A stretch of DNA of 64,000 nt, from positions 62,001 through 126,000 of the forward strand of contig DATJVY010000078.1 of assembly GCA_035501615.1 (NCBI GenBank), written 5' to 3'. A program made the position numbers and the translations under genes. Origin of the DNA: RPRB01 sp035501615 (GTDB taxonomy: Bacteria; Myxococcota; Myxococcia; Myxococcales; Myxococcaceae). Below are positions 6,829 through 14,761 of the stretch, piece by piece (position 1 is the first letter of the stretch; every line of letters begins with the position of its first letter). Under the pieces are notes generated by a model. It saw nothing but the letters and a program-made list of their open reading frames with translations, was not told the origin of the DNA and did not search any database.

Positions 6829-8334
6829 ATGACCCATCTGTCGCGCCGGACGCTCCTCGGCGCCGCGGTCGGAACCGCGGCTGCCGCCTCCTGGTCTCGC
6901 CTCGCCCAAGCCGCCGCTCCGCCGGGGCCGCTCGCCGCGGAGATCACCCGCCGGCACGACGAGAACGTCCAGCGCCTCCAGGCCTGGATCCGCGAGCCCT
7001 GCATCTGCGCCGAGAACCGCGGCTACCAGACCGGCTTCCCGTTCTTCCTCCAGATGCTCCGCGACGCCGGCTTCCAGAAGGTGGAGCAGGTCTCGACCTC
7101 GGGAAAGCCGGGGGTGTTCGCGTCGGTCGACGCCGGCGCGAAGCGGACCCTCGGCCTCTACTTCATGTACGACGTGAAGCAGGCCGATCCCGCGGAGTGG
7201 AGCTCGCCTCCGTTCGAGGGGCGGCTGGTCGACAAGCCCGGCTTCGGCAGGGTCATCGTCGGCCGCGGTGCGGTGAACCAGAAGGGGCCGGAGGCCATGT
7301 TCCTCGCCGCCCTCCACGCCTACCGGACCGGGAAGCGGAAGCTCCCGGTCAATCTCGTCCTGGTGGCGGAGGGGGAGGAGGAGATCGGCTCGCCCCACTT
7401 CGGCGAGGTGGTGCGCCGCCCGGACATCTCCGCGGCCCTGGCGAAGTCGATCGGCATCTTCATGCCCTCGGCGTCGCAGGACCCCGACGGGTCCGTGGAG
7501 ATCACCCTCGGGGGCAAGGGAGTGGTGGAGCTGGAGCTCGTCGCCTCCGGCGCCAGGTGGGGTCGCGGTCCCTCCAAGGACGTCCACAGCGCGAACCGGG
7601 CACGCCTCGACAGCCCGGCGTTCCACCTGGTGCAGGCCCTGGCCACACTCGTCACTCCCGATGGCGCCGAGCCGGCCATCGACGGGTTCGCGGACAAGGC
7701 GAGGCCGCTTTCCACCGCCGAGCTGCAGATGGTGAAGCGAGCCGCCCAGCGGATGAGCGAGGCGCAGGCCAAGCAGCTGCTCGGAGCACAGCGGTGGATC
7801 CGCGACGAGGATTGGGAGCACGCGCTGCTCCGGCTCTGCGGAAAGCCGACCGTGAACATCGAGGGTCTGGTGGGTGGCTACACCGGCCCGGGCGGGAAGA
7901 CGATGCTCCCGGCCCGCGCGGTGGCGAAGCTGGACCTCCGGCTGGTGCCGGACATGACCGCCGCCGAGGCGCTGGCTGCCCTGAAGGCCCACCTCCAGAA
8001 GCGCGGCTACGGGGACATCGAGGTCAACATGAGCGGTGGTTACGACCCGACGACCACGCCCGCCGATTCGGCCTTCATCCGCAACATGGAGGCGGTCTAC
8101 CGGAAGGGGGGAGTGGACCCGTTGCTCTGGCCTCGGAGCGGGGGTTCGTGGCCGGGCTACCTGTTCACCGAGAAGCCGCTCGCTCTGCCCGCCGGGCACT
8201 ACGGGCTCGGACACGGGTCCGGAGCGCACGCGCCGGACGAGTACCTGGTCATCGAGTCCAGCAACCCCAAGGTCGCCGGGTTCGACGCGGCGGTGAACAG
8301 CCACGTGGCCTACCTCGAGACGCTCGCCGGCTAG
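6829..8334 (+). CDS. Tat-exported M20-family metallopeptidase-like protein with altered metal ligands
   Basis: A 501-residue protein with a twin-arginine signal (SRRTLLGAAVG, residues 5-15), so it should be exported folded. The rest follows the M20/dipeptidase architecture: a catalytic domain, a lid domain from about residue 230 to 380, and a C-terminal catalytic part with the late GSGAHAPDE motif. The canonical HxD metal motif reads MYD here (Met113, Asp115), and the bridging Asp of the GRGxxDDKG motif is Asn150 in GRGAVNQKG. The Glu pair (183-185) and the late His remain. It may bind one metal, use other ligands, or be non-catalytic. Its stop shares the palindrome CTAG with the stop of the convergent clpP-like gene. 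Confidence 0.75.
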   Translation: MTHLSRRTLLGAAVGTAAAASWSRLAQAAAPPGPLAAEITRRHDENVQRLQAWIREPCICAENRGYQTGFPFFLQMLRDAGFQKVEQVSTSGKPGVFASVDAGAKRTLGLYFMYDVKQADPAEWSSPPFEGRLVDKPGFGRVIVGRGAVNQKGPEAMFLAALHAYRTGKRKLPVNLVLVAEGEEEIGSPHFGEVVRRPDISAALAKSIGIFMPSASQDPDGSVEITLGGKGVVELELVASGARWGRGPSKDVHSANRARLDSPAFHLVQALATLVTPDGAEPAIDGFADKARPLSTAELQMVKRAAQRMSEAQAKQLLGAQRWIRDEDWEHALLRLCGKPTVNIEGLVGGYTGPGGKTMLPARAVAKLDLRLVPDMTAAEALAALKAHLQKRGYGDIEVNMSGGYDPTTTPADSAFIRNMEAVYRKGGVDPLLWPRSGGSWPGYLFTEKPLALPAGHYGLGHGSGAHAPDEYLVIESSNPKVAGFDAAVNSHVAYLETLAG

Positions 8335-8963
8335 TGTGCACGCTGGAGGAGCGTGTCCAGCTCCTTGCGGGTGCTGACCACCTTGGAGATGAGCCCCAGG
8401 TCGATGGCCGCCGGGGGGTCGATCCACCGGTCGCGCTCCATCAGATCGACGAACCGCTCCTGGGGCGTGCCAGTCCGCTCGGCGTAGAGCCGGTGCATCT
8501 TCTTCTTCAGCTCGATGATGTCCCGGGCGTGGATCTCGAGGTCGCTGGCCGAGCCATGGATGACTCCGCCCACCAGCGGCTGGTGGATGAGGAGCTTGGC
8601 GTTGGGGAGCGCCACCCGGTCCTCCTTCTCCGCGGCCAGGGCGATGACCGAGCCCATGCTTCCCGCGAATCCGGCGACCACGGTCACCACCCGCGGGGAG
8701 ATGAACCGGGCAGTGTCGTAGATGGCGAACCCCGAGTAGACCTCGCCCCCGGGGCAGTCCACCCAGAGGACGATCGGGGCACCGGGGTTGCTCCGCTCGA
8801 GGGCCAGGAGCTGGCGGTTCACCTTGAGCGCCAGCTCGGCGTTGACCTCGCCGCTCACGAACACCGTCCGCGACTCGAAGAGGTGCTGATCGATCGGGGT
8901 GAAGGGCGTCGGACCGGGGGTCGGCGCGGGCTCGGGCTTCTTCTCGTTCGCAGGGGGCTTCAT
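8331..8963 (-). CDS. clpP: ClpP-family serine protease
   Basis: A 210-residue Clp protease proteolytic subunit. The catalytic triad can be placed: Ser102 in GFAGSMGS, His127 in KLLIHQP and probably Asp178 in ERDRW. The oxyanion-hole GGE motif is at 72-74. ClpP forms tetradecamers that degrade unfolded substrates fed by AAA+ unfoldases. No clpX, clpA or tig lies nearby, so this is likely an additional paralogue rather than the housekeeping clpP of a tig-clpP-clpX operon. The N-terminus has a proline-rich extension of about 20 residues. TAGAGT at 8973-8978 lies 9 bases before the ATG and is a candidate -10. It overlaps the M20-like gene's end by 4 bases. Confidence 0.9.
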   Translation of the reverse strand: MKPPANEKKPEPAPTPGPTPFTPIDQHLFESRTVFVSGEVNAELALKVNRQLLALERSNPGAPIVLWVDCPGGEVYSGFAIYDTARFISPRVVTVVAGFAGSMGSVIALAAEKEDRVALPNAKLLIHQPLVGGVIHGSASDLEIHARDIIELKKKMHRLYAERTGTPQERFVDLMERDRWIDPPAAIDLGLISKVVSTRKELDTLLQRAH

Positions 8964-8972
8964 GGGTCCGAA

Positions 8973-8978
8973 ACTCTA
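8973..8978 (-). promoter_or_regulatory. Candidate -10 hexamer of the clpP-like gene
   Basis: TAGAGT (minus strand) stands 9 bases before the ATG and there is no Shine-Dalgarno sequence in between. This fits a leaderless or near-leaderless transcript. Several other genes in the window show the same arrangement. No clear -35 is seen. Confidence 0.3.
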
Positions 8979-9062
8979 ACCGGAAGCACCGGCGAAGCCA
9001 CCCCGACGTTCGGTTGAATCCGGGGCCGGACGATGCCAGATCGGGCAGTTCCGGAGGTCGTG

Positions 9063-9425
9063 ATGGCGGAGACGGAGACCAGGCAAGGAGGCTGTCACTG
9101 CGGGGCGGTCCGCTACTCGGTGGAGATCGACCGCGGGGCCTCGGCCCTGAGCTGCAATTGCTCGATGTGCGGGAGGGCGGGAACGCTCCTGGCCTTCGTT
9201 CCGGCGGCGCGGTTTCACCTCGAGCGTGGCGAGGACGCGACGACCGACTACCAGTTCCACCGGAAGCACATCCACCACCTCTTTTGTCGGACCTGCGGCA
9301 TCAAGTCGTTCGCGCGGGGCCTGGGGAGGGATGGACAGCCCACGATCGCGGTGAACGTTCGCTGCCTCGACGGCTTCGAGCCGGAGCAGTTCAAGGTCAC
9401 CCCGTTCGACGGCCGGAGCAGGTGA
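9063..9425 (+). CDS. GFA/CENP-V-type zinc-binding protein
   Basis: A 120-residue protein of the glutathione-dependent formaldehyde-activating (GFA, Mss4-like) fold. The zinc ligands are visible: CHCG near the start, CNCSMC about 35 residues later, and CRTCG near the middle of the protein. Family members range from formaldehyde-glutathione condensation (Gfa) to proteins of unknown role, and the fold alone does not prove enzyme function. The ATG at 9063 is preferred because GGAGG (9053-9057) sits 5 bases upstream; an in-frame ATG at 9033 would add 10 residues without a ribosome binding site. A hairpin follows the stop (9443-9462). No glutathione or formaldehyde pathway genes are adjacent. Confidence 0.85.
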   Translation: MAETETRQGGCHCGAVRYSVEIDRGASALSCNCSMCGRAGTLLAFVPAARFHLERGEDATTDYQFHRKHIHHLFCRTCGIKSFARGLGRDGQPTIAVNVRCLDGFEPEQFKVTPFDGRSR

Positions 9426-9442
9426 CGGGGCGGCGCTCCGGA

Positions 9443-9462
9443 AGCCTCACCAACGCGAGGCT
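9443..9462 (+). terminator. Hairpin downstream of the GFA-family gene
   Basis: AGCCTC (9443-9448) pairs with GAGGCT (9457-9462) around an 8-base loop, 18 bases after the stop. There is no U run, so at best a weak or Rho-assisted terminator. Confidence 0.3.
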
Positions 9463-9584
9463 GGCCGGGTCGCCGCCCGTTCCAGGCACCCGAGTGAGCG
9501 GAGGAGGGCCGGCGCTCGAGGCGAGCGGGCCCCCGGGAAGGCCCTCCGTGAGTGCCATCTGACGTGGAGACGATGTCTTCGAGA

Positions 9585-9612
9585 CAGTTCTGGACTTTGA
9601 TATCCAGAATTG
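9585..9612 (+). promoter_or_regulatory. Inverted repeat, candidate Rrf2 operator
   Basis: TTCTGGA (9588-9594) and TCCAGAA (9603-9609) form a perfect 7-base inverted repeat around the AT-rich spacer CTTTGATA. Outside them a G-T mismatch is flanked by further pairs (A9586-T9611, C9585-G9612). The site lies 14-41 bases before the Rrf2 start codon, where a regulator that controls its own operon would bind. It does not match the enterobacterial NsrR consensus, so the ligand cannot be read from it. Confidence 0.6.
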
Positions 9613-9625
9613 GCAGGGTCCCGCC

Positions 9626-10084
9626 ATGCTCTCCCAGACGACCGAGTACGCCCTCCGCCTGGTGGTCCAGCTGGCGAGCCATCTGGACCAGCCGGTCACC
9701 ATCCCGGAGCTGGCCCGCACCACCAAGATCCCGTCCGGTTACCTGGCCAAGGTGCTTCGCCAGCTCGCCCGCGCCGGCCTGGTTCACTCCCAGCGAGGAC
9801 CCAACGGGGGCTCGGTGCTGACCCGCGCTCCGGAGGCGATCACGGTCCTCGACGTCGTCCAGGCGGTGGATCCGCTCCGGCGCATCGCCGTTTGCCCACT
9901 CGGCCTGAGGACCCACGGAGCGAACCTCTGCCCCCTGCATCGCCGCCTCGACGACGCCATGGCCACGGTCGAGGAGGCCTTCCGGGATTCGTCCCTCGCC
10001 GAGATCCTCAAGGACCCCCGGGGGAGCAAGCCGCTCTGCGAGGGTCCACGCCTCCGCCGCCCGGCCCCAGGAGGCCGCCGATGA
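9626..10084 (+). CDS. Rrf2-family transcriptional regulator (possible Fe-S/NO sensor)
   Basis: A 152-residue Rrf2 regulator. The winged helix-turn-helix is typical (YALRLVVQLA near the start, then SGYLAKVLRQLARAGLVHSQRG with the wing). The sensory region has Cys in a CPLGLRTHGANLCPLHRR stretch (about residues 90-107) and one further Cys near residue 138. This spacing recalls NsrR/RsrR cluster ligands, but a clear third cysteine close to the first two is missing. The stop overlaps the next gene's start (ATGA), so regulator and NnrS-like protein are translationally coupled. A dyad at 9585-9612 is the likely operator. I infer a nitric-oxide or redox response. Confidence 0.88.
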   Translation: MLSQTTEYALRLVVQLASHLDQPVTIPELARTTKIPSGYLAKVLRQLARAGLVHSQRGPNGGSVLTRAPEAITVLDVVQAVDPLRRIAVCPLGLRTHGANLCPLHRRLDDAMATVEEAFRDSSLAEILKDPRGSKPLCEGPRLRRPAPGGRR

Positions 10085-11379
10085 GCGCGCCCACCGCCGA
10101 GAGACCGCTTCACCACCAGTACTTCGCGGCCGCGATCGCCACGGTGATGACCGTCGGAGCAGCGTGGGGCGTCTGGCTCCTCTTCCAGGTCGGCCTCGCC
10201 GGGCGATTCACCGGCGTCTCGCTCCAGGACGTGAACGCCCACGGCCAGGCGCAGATCGACGGCTGGGTCGGCCTGTTCATCATGGGCTTCGCGCTCCAGA
10301 TGTTCCCTCCGGTGTGGCGTGCGCGCCTGGTCGGGCGGCGTTGGCGACTGGTTCCCCTGGGGGCGATGCTCGCCGGGGTCGTCATCCGCTCGGTGGCGAT
10401 GAGCGTCCCGGTGGGGGCGGCCGGACCGGGCCTCGCGCTCCTGGGCAGCGGCCTCCAGCTCAGCGCCACGGCGCTCTTCACCGGAATGTTGATCGCGACG
10501 TTCCGCCGCAGCCTGGAGCGACTCCAGCCCTGGATGGGGTTCGTCTTCCTCGCGATGGCCTGCTTCGTGGCCCAGGCGCTGTTCGACGGCTGGCACACCT
10601 GGCGTACGCAGGTCGCGCCGAGCCGCGAGGCGCTGCTCGCGCAGGTGGCCACCTTCCAGGCCCCGCTCCGGGACTTGCAGATCCACGGGCTGGCGCTGTG
10701 CATGATCCTTGGCGTCTCTCAGCGCTTCTTCCCGGCCTTCCTCGGCATCCCCGAGACGAGCGCGCGGCGCGGCTGGCTCGGCCTCTGGGCGATCGGTGTG
10801 GGGCTCCTGCTCGAGTCCACGCTCTTCGTTGCCCTCCGGCTCACCGGGGACCACCGCTTTGCGGCTGGCCTCTACCTGGGGTGGATCCTCCTCGCGGCCG
10901 GCTCGGTCGTCGTGGTCTGGCCCTGGCGTCTGTGGCGGAGCCCGAGCCGGAACGAGCGGAGCGCGACCTTCATCCGGGTCGCCTACGCGTGGCTCGCGGT
11001 CTCGCTGCTGATGCTGCTCTTCCTCCCCGGCTATCAGGTCCTGAGCGGGCTTCCCTTCAGCCACGCCTACTACGGCGCCATCCGCCACGCGGTGACCGTG
11101 GGCTTCGTCTCTCAGATGATCGTCGGCGTCTCGAGCCTGGTGGTCCCGCTGACGCCGAGGACGGCGACGCTGCGACCGACACTGGTGCTGCTCAACATGG
11201 GCTGCTTCCTGCGGGTCAGCCTGCAGGTCGCCTCCGACTGGACCCCCGACGCGTTCAGGGTCATCGGCGTGAGCGGCATCCTCGAGCTGTCCGCACTGCT
11301 GCTCTGGGCGGCGGTCCTCTGGCGCGGACTCCTCGGCCGCGTCCCTCGCCCCGTCGAGGTTCCGGCCACCGGGGGCTGA
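10081..11379 (+). CDS. NnrS-like multi-helix membrane protein
   Basis: A 432-residue membrane protein with about 12 hydrophobic helices. Conserved-looking histidines sit in helices as in NnrS: NAHGQAQIDGWVGLF, then QIHGLALCMILGVSQRFFP in the middle, and AIRHAVTVGFVSQMIVG late. NnrS is a haem- and copper-containing membrane protein linked to nitric-oxide tolerance and nitrosative-stress relief in denitrifiers. Its start overlaps the stop of the Rrf2 gene by 4 bases, which ties it to a regulator of a class that includes the NO sensor NsrR. The overall likeness to NnrS is moderate; a diverged relative of cytochrome oxidase subunit I-type proteins is the alternative. Confidence 0.7.
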   Translation: MSAPTAERPLHHQYFAAAIATVMTVGAAWGVWLLFQVGLAGRFTGVSLQDVNAHGQAQIDGWVGLFIMGFALQMFPPVWRARLVGRRWRLVPLGAMLAGVVIRSVAMSVPVGAAGPGLALLGSGLQLSATALFTGMLIATFRRSLERLQPWMGFVFLAMACFVAQALFDGWHTWRTQVAPSREALLAQVATFQAPLRDLQIHGLALCMILGVSQRFFPAFLGIPETSARRGWLGLWAIGVGLLLESTLFVALRLTGDHRFAAGLYLGWILLAAGSVVVVWPWRLWRSPSRNERSATFIRVAYAWLAVSLLMLLFLPGYQVLSGLPFSHAYYGAIRHAVTVGFVSQMIVGVSSLVVPLTPRTATLRPTLVLLNMGCFLRVSLQVASDWTPDAFRVIGVSGILELSALLLWAAVLWRGLLGRVPRPVEVPATGG

Positions 11380-11452
11380 GACCTCCATCGCCGCTCACCC
11401 CTGCGCCTTCCCGGCGCCGGGGACGCACATCGGCGGCCGATCGAGCCGGCAC

Positions 11453-11458
11453 TACAGT
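11453..11458 (+). promoter_or_regulatory. Candidate -10 hexamer before the beta-helix gene
   Basis: TACAGT lies 8 bases before the GTG start at 11467, with no Shine-Dalgarno between. It is consistent with a very short or absent leader. Confidence 0.3.
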
Positions 11459-11466
11459 TCCCGGCA

Positions 11467-12942
11467 GTGTCGTCTCGACCGCTCGTTCTCCTCGTCGCGC
11501 TGGTGGCGCCCGCGGCCTGGGCGACGACCTATCCGGTGGGACCGTCGCGAACCTGGACGTCTCCCTGTGCGCTCGCGGCGGGGGTCGCGCTCCAGCCCGG
11601 TGACGTGGTGGAGGTCGATCCCGGCACGTACACCGATGCCTGCCAGCTGACGGCCTCCGGCAGCCAGGCGATGCCGATCGTCCTCCGGGGAGTCGCCGGG
11701 CCGTGCCCGGTCTTCGACGCGACGGGCCTGGACCTCTCCGGCGCCGGGTCGGTGCCCCGCGCCATCTTCCAGTTCACCGGGGGCAGCCACTGGCTGGTGC
11801 AGCACCTGGAGCTGAAGAACGCGGCGAACTCCTCGGCCAACGGCGCGGCGTTCCGGGTCACTGCCGGCGCAGTCGACATCACCATCGAGGACGTCTCGGT
11901 GCACGACTGCCAGGACGGCTTCATGTCCGACGGAGCGGCGACGCTCACCGTCAGCGCCAGCGAGGTGTTCCACAACGGCGCGGGCGACGGCTACTCGCAC
12001 AACTTCTACGTCCAGGGCCAATCGATCGCCCTCGTCGGGAACCACATCCACGACTCGGCCGGCGGCCAGAACGTCAAGGTCCGCTCGCACGACGCGTTCA
12101 TCGCCTACAACCTCATCGAGAACGCGGGGAACTACGAGATCGACCTGATCCAGAACCCGCCACAGACCGATGCCCCGAACGCCAACGTGATCCTGATCGG
12201 AAACGTGATCGTCCGGCCCGCGACGGCGGACAACAACAGCCAGGTCATCCTCTGGGGCTCGGACAATCCGGCGGACACCGGCCGGAACGGAAGCCTCTAC
12301 GCCATCGACGACACCTTCGTCCTCGCCAACCCGTCGAACCGGCTCTTCCACGCCATCTCCCCCGCGACGGGCAGCCAGATCCACCTGATCAACAGCATCG
12401 TGCAGGCCACCGTGGACGGCACCGGGCTCGCGACCGACGCCACGACGTCGGCGCTGCTGGTGGGGAGCAACGATTGGATCTCCAGCCGGGTCACGAGCGC
12501 CGGCGCGCTGACCGGCGTCCTGACGGGCACCGACCCGGGATTCGTGAGCGCCACCGACGAGCATCTCGCGGCCGGCTCGACTGCCATCGGCGCCGGGCTC
12601 GCGGGCGTCACCGCGGTCGACGGCAGCGGCACGGTGGTGAGCGGCGTCCCGGATCGTGAGTTCGCGGCCCCGCTGGGGACGGTGCCCCGGGCTCCTGGGT
12701 CCGCCCTGGACCTCGGCGCCTACGGGTTCCCCCGGGCGAGTGACGGCGGCGTTGCCGACGCGGGTGGGGTCGACGGCGGAAGCACCGACGCGGGCACGGC
12801 GGACGCGGGCGTCCCCGATGGCGGAGCGGAGCTCGCCGGAACCGGCGACGTCGCCGGGAGCTGCGCCGCCGTCCCCGGTGGAGTGCCGTGGCTCGCCGCC
12901 GGGGCCCTGGCCCTCCTGCTCCTGCGCCGCCGGGCGAGGTGA
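11467..12942 (+). CDS. Secreted right-handed beta-helix protein with MYXO-CTERM tail
   Basis: A 491-residue exported protein. Signal peptide 1-19 ends in AWA. Residues about 60-410 show the repeated short strands and asparagine/glycine turns of a parallel beta-helix, as in pectate-lyase-like and NosD/CASH proteins, with recurring phrases such as HIHDSAGGQNVKVRSHDAFIAYNLIE. A linker rich in D, G and A follows (about 425-455). The end is a MYXO-CTERM signal: GSC near residue 465, a hydrophobic helix, then RRRAR. That signal is thought to direct cell-surface anchoring in myxobacteria. Likely substrates are polysaccharides, but no lyase active-site residues could be assigned. GTG start; TACAGT 8 bases upstream. 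Confidence 0.85.
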   Translation: MSSRPLVLLVALVAPAAWATTYPVGPSRTWTSPCALAAGVALQPGDVVEVDPGTYTDACQLTASGSQAMPIVLRGVAGPCPVFDATGLDLSGAGSVPRAIFQFTGGSHWLVQHLELKNAANSSANGAAFRVTAGAVDITIEDVSVHDCQDGFMSDGAATLTVSASEVFHNGAGDGYSHNFYVQGQSIALVGNHIHDSAGGQNVKVRSHDAFIAYNLIENAGNYEIDLIQNPPQTDAPNANVILIGNVIVRPATADNNSQVILWGSDNPADTGRNGSLYAIDDTFVLANPSNRLFHAISPATGSQIHLINSIVQATVDGTGLATDATTSALLVGSNDWISSRVTSAGALTGVLTGTDPGFVSATDEHLAAGSTAIGAGLAGVTAVDGSGTVVSGVPDREFAAPLGTVPRAPGSALDLGAYGFPRASDGGVADAGGVDGGSTDAGTADAGVPDGGAELAGTGDVAGSCAAVPGGVPWLAAGALALLLLRRRAR

Positions 12943-13000
12943 CTCCCCCCGGGCTCCTGCCCGGCACATCGGCTACGGTCCGGCCCGGAGGGGGTCCCGG

Positions 13001-14650
13001 ATGCTCGCGAGACGCTGGCTCGGAATCGTGCTGGTCGCCGGGCTCGAGGGAAGTGCCGCCCGCGCCACCGACTACGACCTGATCATCTCCGGGGGGAAGG
13101 TGGTCGACGGCACGGGAGCCCCCTGGTTCCGCGCCGACGTGGGGATCCGCGACGACCGGATCGCCGCCCTGGGGAATCTCGAGAACGCCTCGGCCTCTCG
13201 CCGGGTGGACGCGACCGGGCGGTACGTCGCCCCCGGCTTCATCGACATGCTCGGCCAGTCGGAGCTGCATCTCCTGATCGACAACCGGGTGGAGTCGAAG
13301 ATCCGCCAAGGCATCACCACCGAGGTGACGGGGGAGGGCCTCTCCGTCGCCCCGATGAACGACACCTGGATCGCCGAGGCGAAGCCCTTCCTCGAGAAGT
13401 ACCGCCTCACCATCGACTGGAAGGACCTCGACGGCTACTGGCGGCGCCTGCGTCAGGCCCGGCCGGCGCTCAACCTCGCCACCTACGTCGGAGCGGGTCA
13501 GGTGCGCGGCGTAGTGCTCGGCCTCGGGGAGGTCAAGGCGACTCCCGAGCAGCTGGGCCGGATGGGGCAGGAGGTCGAGTCGGCCATGCGGCAGGGCGCG
13601 GTGGGCGTCTCCTCGGCGCTCATCTACCCGCCGAGCTCGTACGCGACGACCGAGGAGCTGGTGGCCCTGGCCCGCGCCGCCGGCCGGCACGGGGGCCTCT
13701 ACGCGAGCCACATCCGCGGCGAGGACGACGTCGTGCTCCAGGCGGTGGACGAGGCGATCCGGATCGGCCGGGAGGCCGGGGTCCCGGTGGAGATCTGGCA
13801 CCTCAAGGTCGGCCTCCGGAAGAACTGGGGCCGGATGAAGGAGGTCGTGGACCGGATCGACCGCGCCCGTGCCGAGGGCGTGGACATCGCCGCGAACGTC
13901 TATCCCTACGTCGCGGCCTCCAACAACCTCTCGGCCACGGTGCCCGGCTGGGCACAGGCCGGAGGAACGGAGGCGATGATCCGCCGGTTCCACGACCCGC
14001 CGACGCGCGCCCGCATCGTCAAGGAGCTCCAGGCCGCCTTCCAGCGCGAGCCACCGGGGGACGTCCTGCTCGCGTCCTGCGTGAACCCAGCGCTCAAGAG
14101 GTACATGGGCAGGCGCCTCGATGCGGTGGCCCGGGAGATGGGCAAGCCGCCGGAGGAGGCCTTCCTCGAGATCGTCGAGGCCGACAAGGGATTCGGCTGG
14201 GCGGTCCGCTTCTGGATGAGCGAGGACGACGTCCGGCTCGCGATGAAGCAGCCCTGGGTGAGCTTCGTGACCGACAATCCCGGCCAGGCCATCGACGGCC
14301 CGTTCGCCGGTGAGCTGGCGCACCCCCGGGCCTTCGGTGGAATGGCCCGGGTCCTCGGCCGCTACGTCCGGGACGAGAAGCTCCTGACGCTCGAGGAGGC
14401 GGTGCGGAAGATGACCTCGCTGCCGGCCCGCCGGGTCAGGCTGCTCGACCGGGGGCTGCTCCTGCAGGGGATGGCCGCCGACGTCGTGGTCTTCGACCTG
14501 GAGATGGTCCGGGACCTGGCCACCTTCGAGAAGCCGCTCCAGTACTCGGAGGGCATCACCGACGTCGTGGTGAACGGCCGGCTGGTGCTCGACGCCGGGA
14601 AGATGACCCAGGAGCGCCCCGGAAGGCCGCTGTTCCCGGCGCGACCGTGA
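13001..14650 (+). CDS. D-aminoacylase-type amidohydrolase lacking the HxH motif
   Basis: A 549-residue exported amidohydrolase of the N-acyl-D-amino-acid deacylase group. A signal peptide occupies about residues 1-22. The composite N- and C-terminal beta sandwich (YDLIISGGKVVDGTGAPW early; a DVVVFDLEMV stretch late) and the barrel are typical. Retained are SHIRGED, IWHLK and the late SFVTDNPG motif with the catalytic Asp. The first metal motif GFIDxHxHxD instead reads GFIDMLGQSE (79-88), with both His replaced. I believe a conserved subfamily has this change, but activity is uncertain. The ATG at 13001 is preferred because GGAGGGGG is 6-12 bases upstream and TACGGT lies at 12974-12979. It is 58 bases after the beta-helix gene. 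Confidence 0.8.
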   Translation: MLARRWLGIVLVAGLEGSAARATDYDLIISGGKVVDGTGAPWFRADVGIRDDRIAALGNLENASASRRVDATGRYVAPGFIDMLGQSELHLLIDNRVESKIRQGITTEVTGEGLSVAPMNDTWIAEAKPFLEKYRLTIDWKDLDGYWRRLRQARPALNLATYVGAGQVRGVVLGLGEVKATPEQLGRMGQEVESAMRQGAVGVSSALIYPPSSYATTEELVALARAAGRHGGLYASHIRGEDDVVLQAVDEAIRIGREAGVPVEIWHLKVGLRKNWGRMKEVVDRIDRARAEGVDIAANVYPYVAASNNLSATVPGWAQAGGTEAMIRRFHDPPTRARIVKELQAAFQREPPGDVLLASCVNPALKRYMGRRLDAVAREMGKPPEEAFLEIVEADKGFGWAVRFWMSEDDVRLAMKQPWVSFVTDNPGQAIDGPFAGELAHPRAFGGMARVLGRYVRDEKLLTLEEAVRKMTSLPARRVRLLDRGLLLQGMAADVVVFDLEMVRDLATFEKPLQYSEGITDVVVNGRLVLDAGKMTQERPGRPLFPARP

Positions 14651-14721
14651 AGCCCCGTCGGGAGCGGCGGGGGGGGAAACGGGGACCAGCAGTGCGCCCC
14701 TCGGGCGGCTGCTCCGCCGAG

Positions 14722-14743
14722 TTGACATAACGCATCTTATCGG
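14722..14743 (-). promoter_or_regulatory. Isolated NsrR-like/promoter-like motif in a convergent gap
   Basis: On the minus strand the stretch reads as ATAAGATGCGTTATGTCAA, containing an AAGATGC core like that of NsrR half-sites, and ATAA/TTAT form an inverted repeat. On the plus strand it contains TTGACA (14722-14727). It is AT-rich against GC-rich surroundings but lies between two converging stop codons, where no gene start needs it. It may be a relic of a lost promoter or chance. Confidence 0.3.
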
Positions 14744-14761
14744 ACGTTCCGGAGGAGCGGC

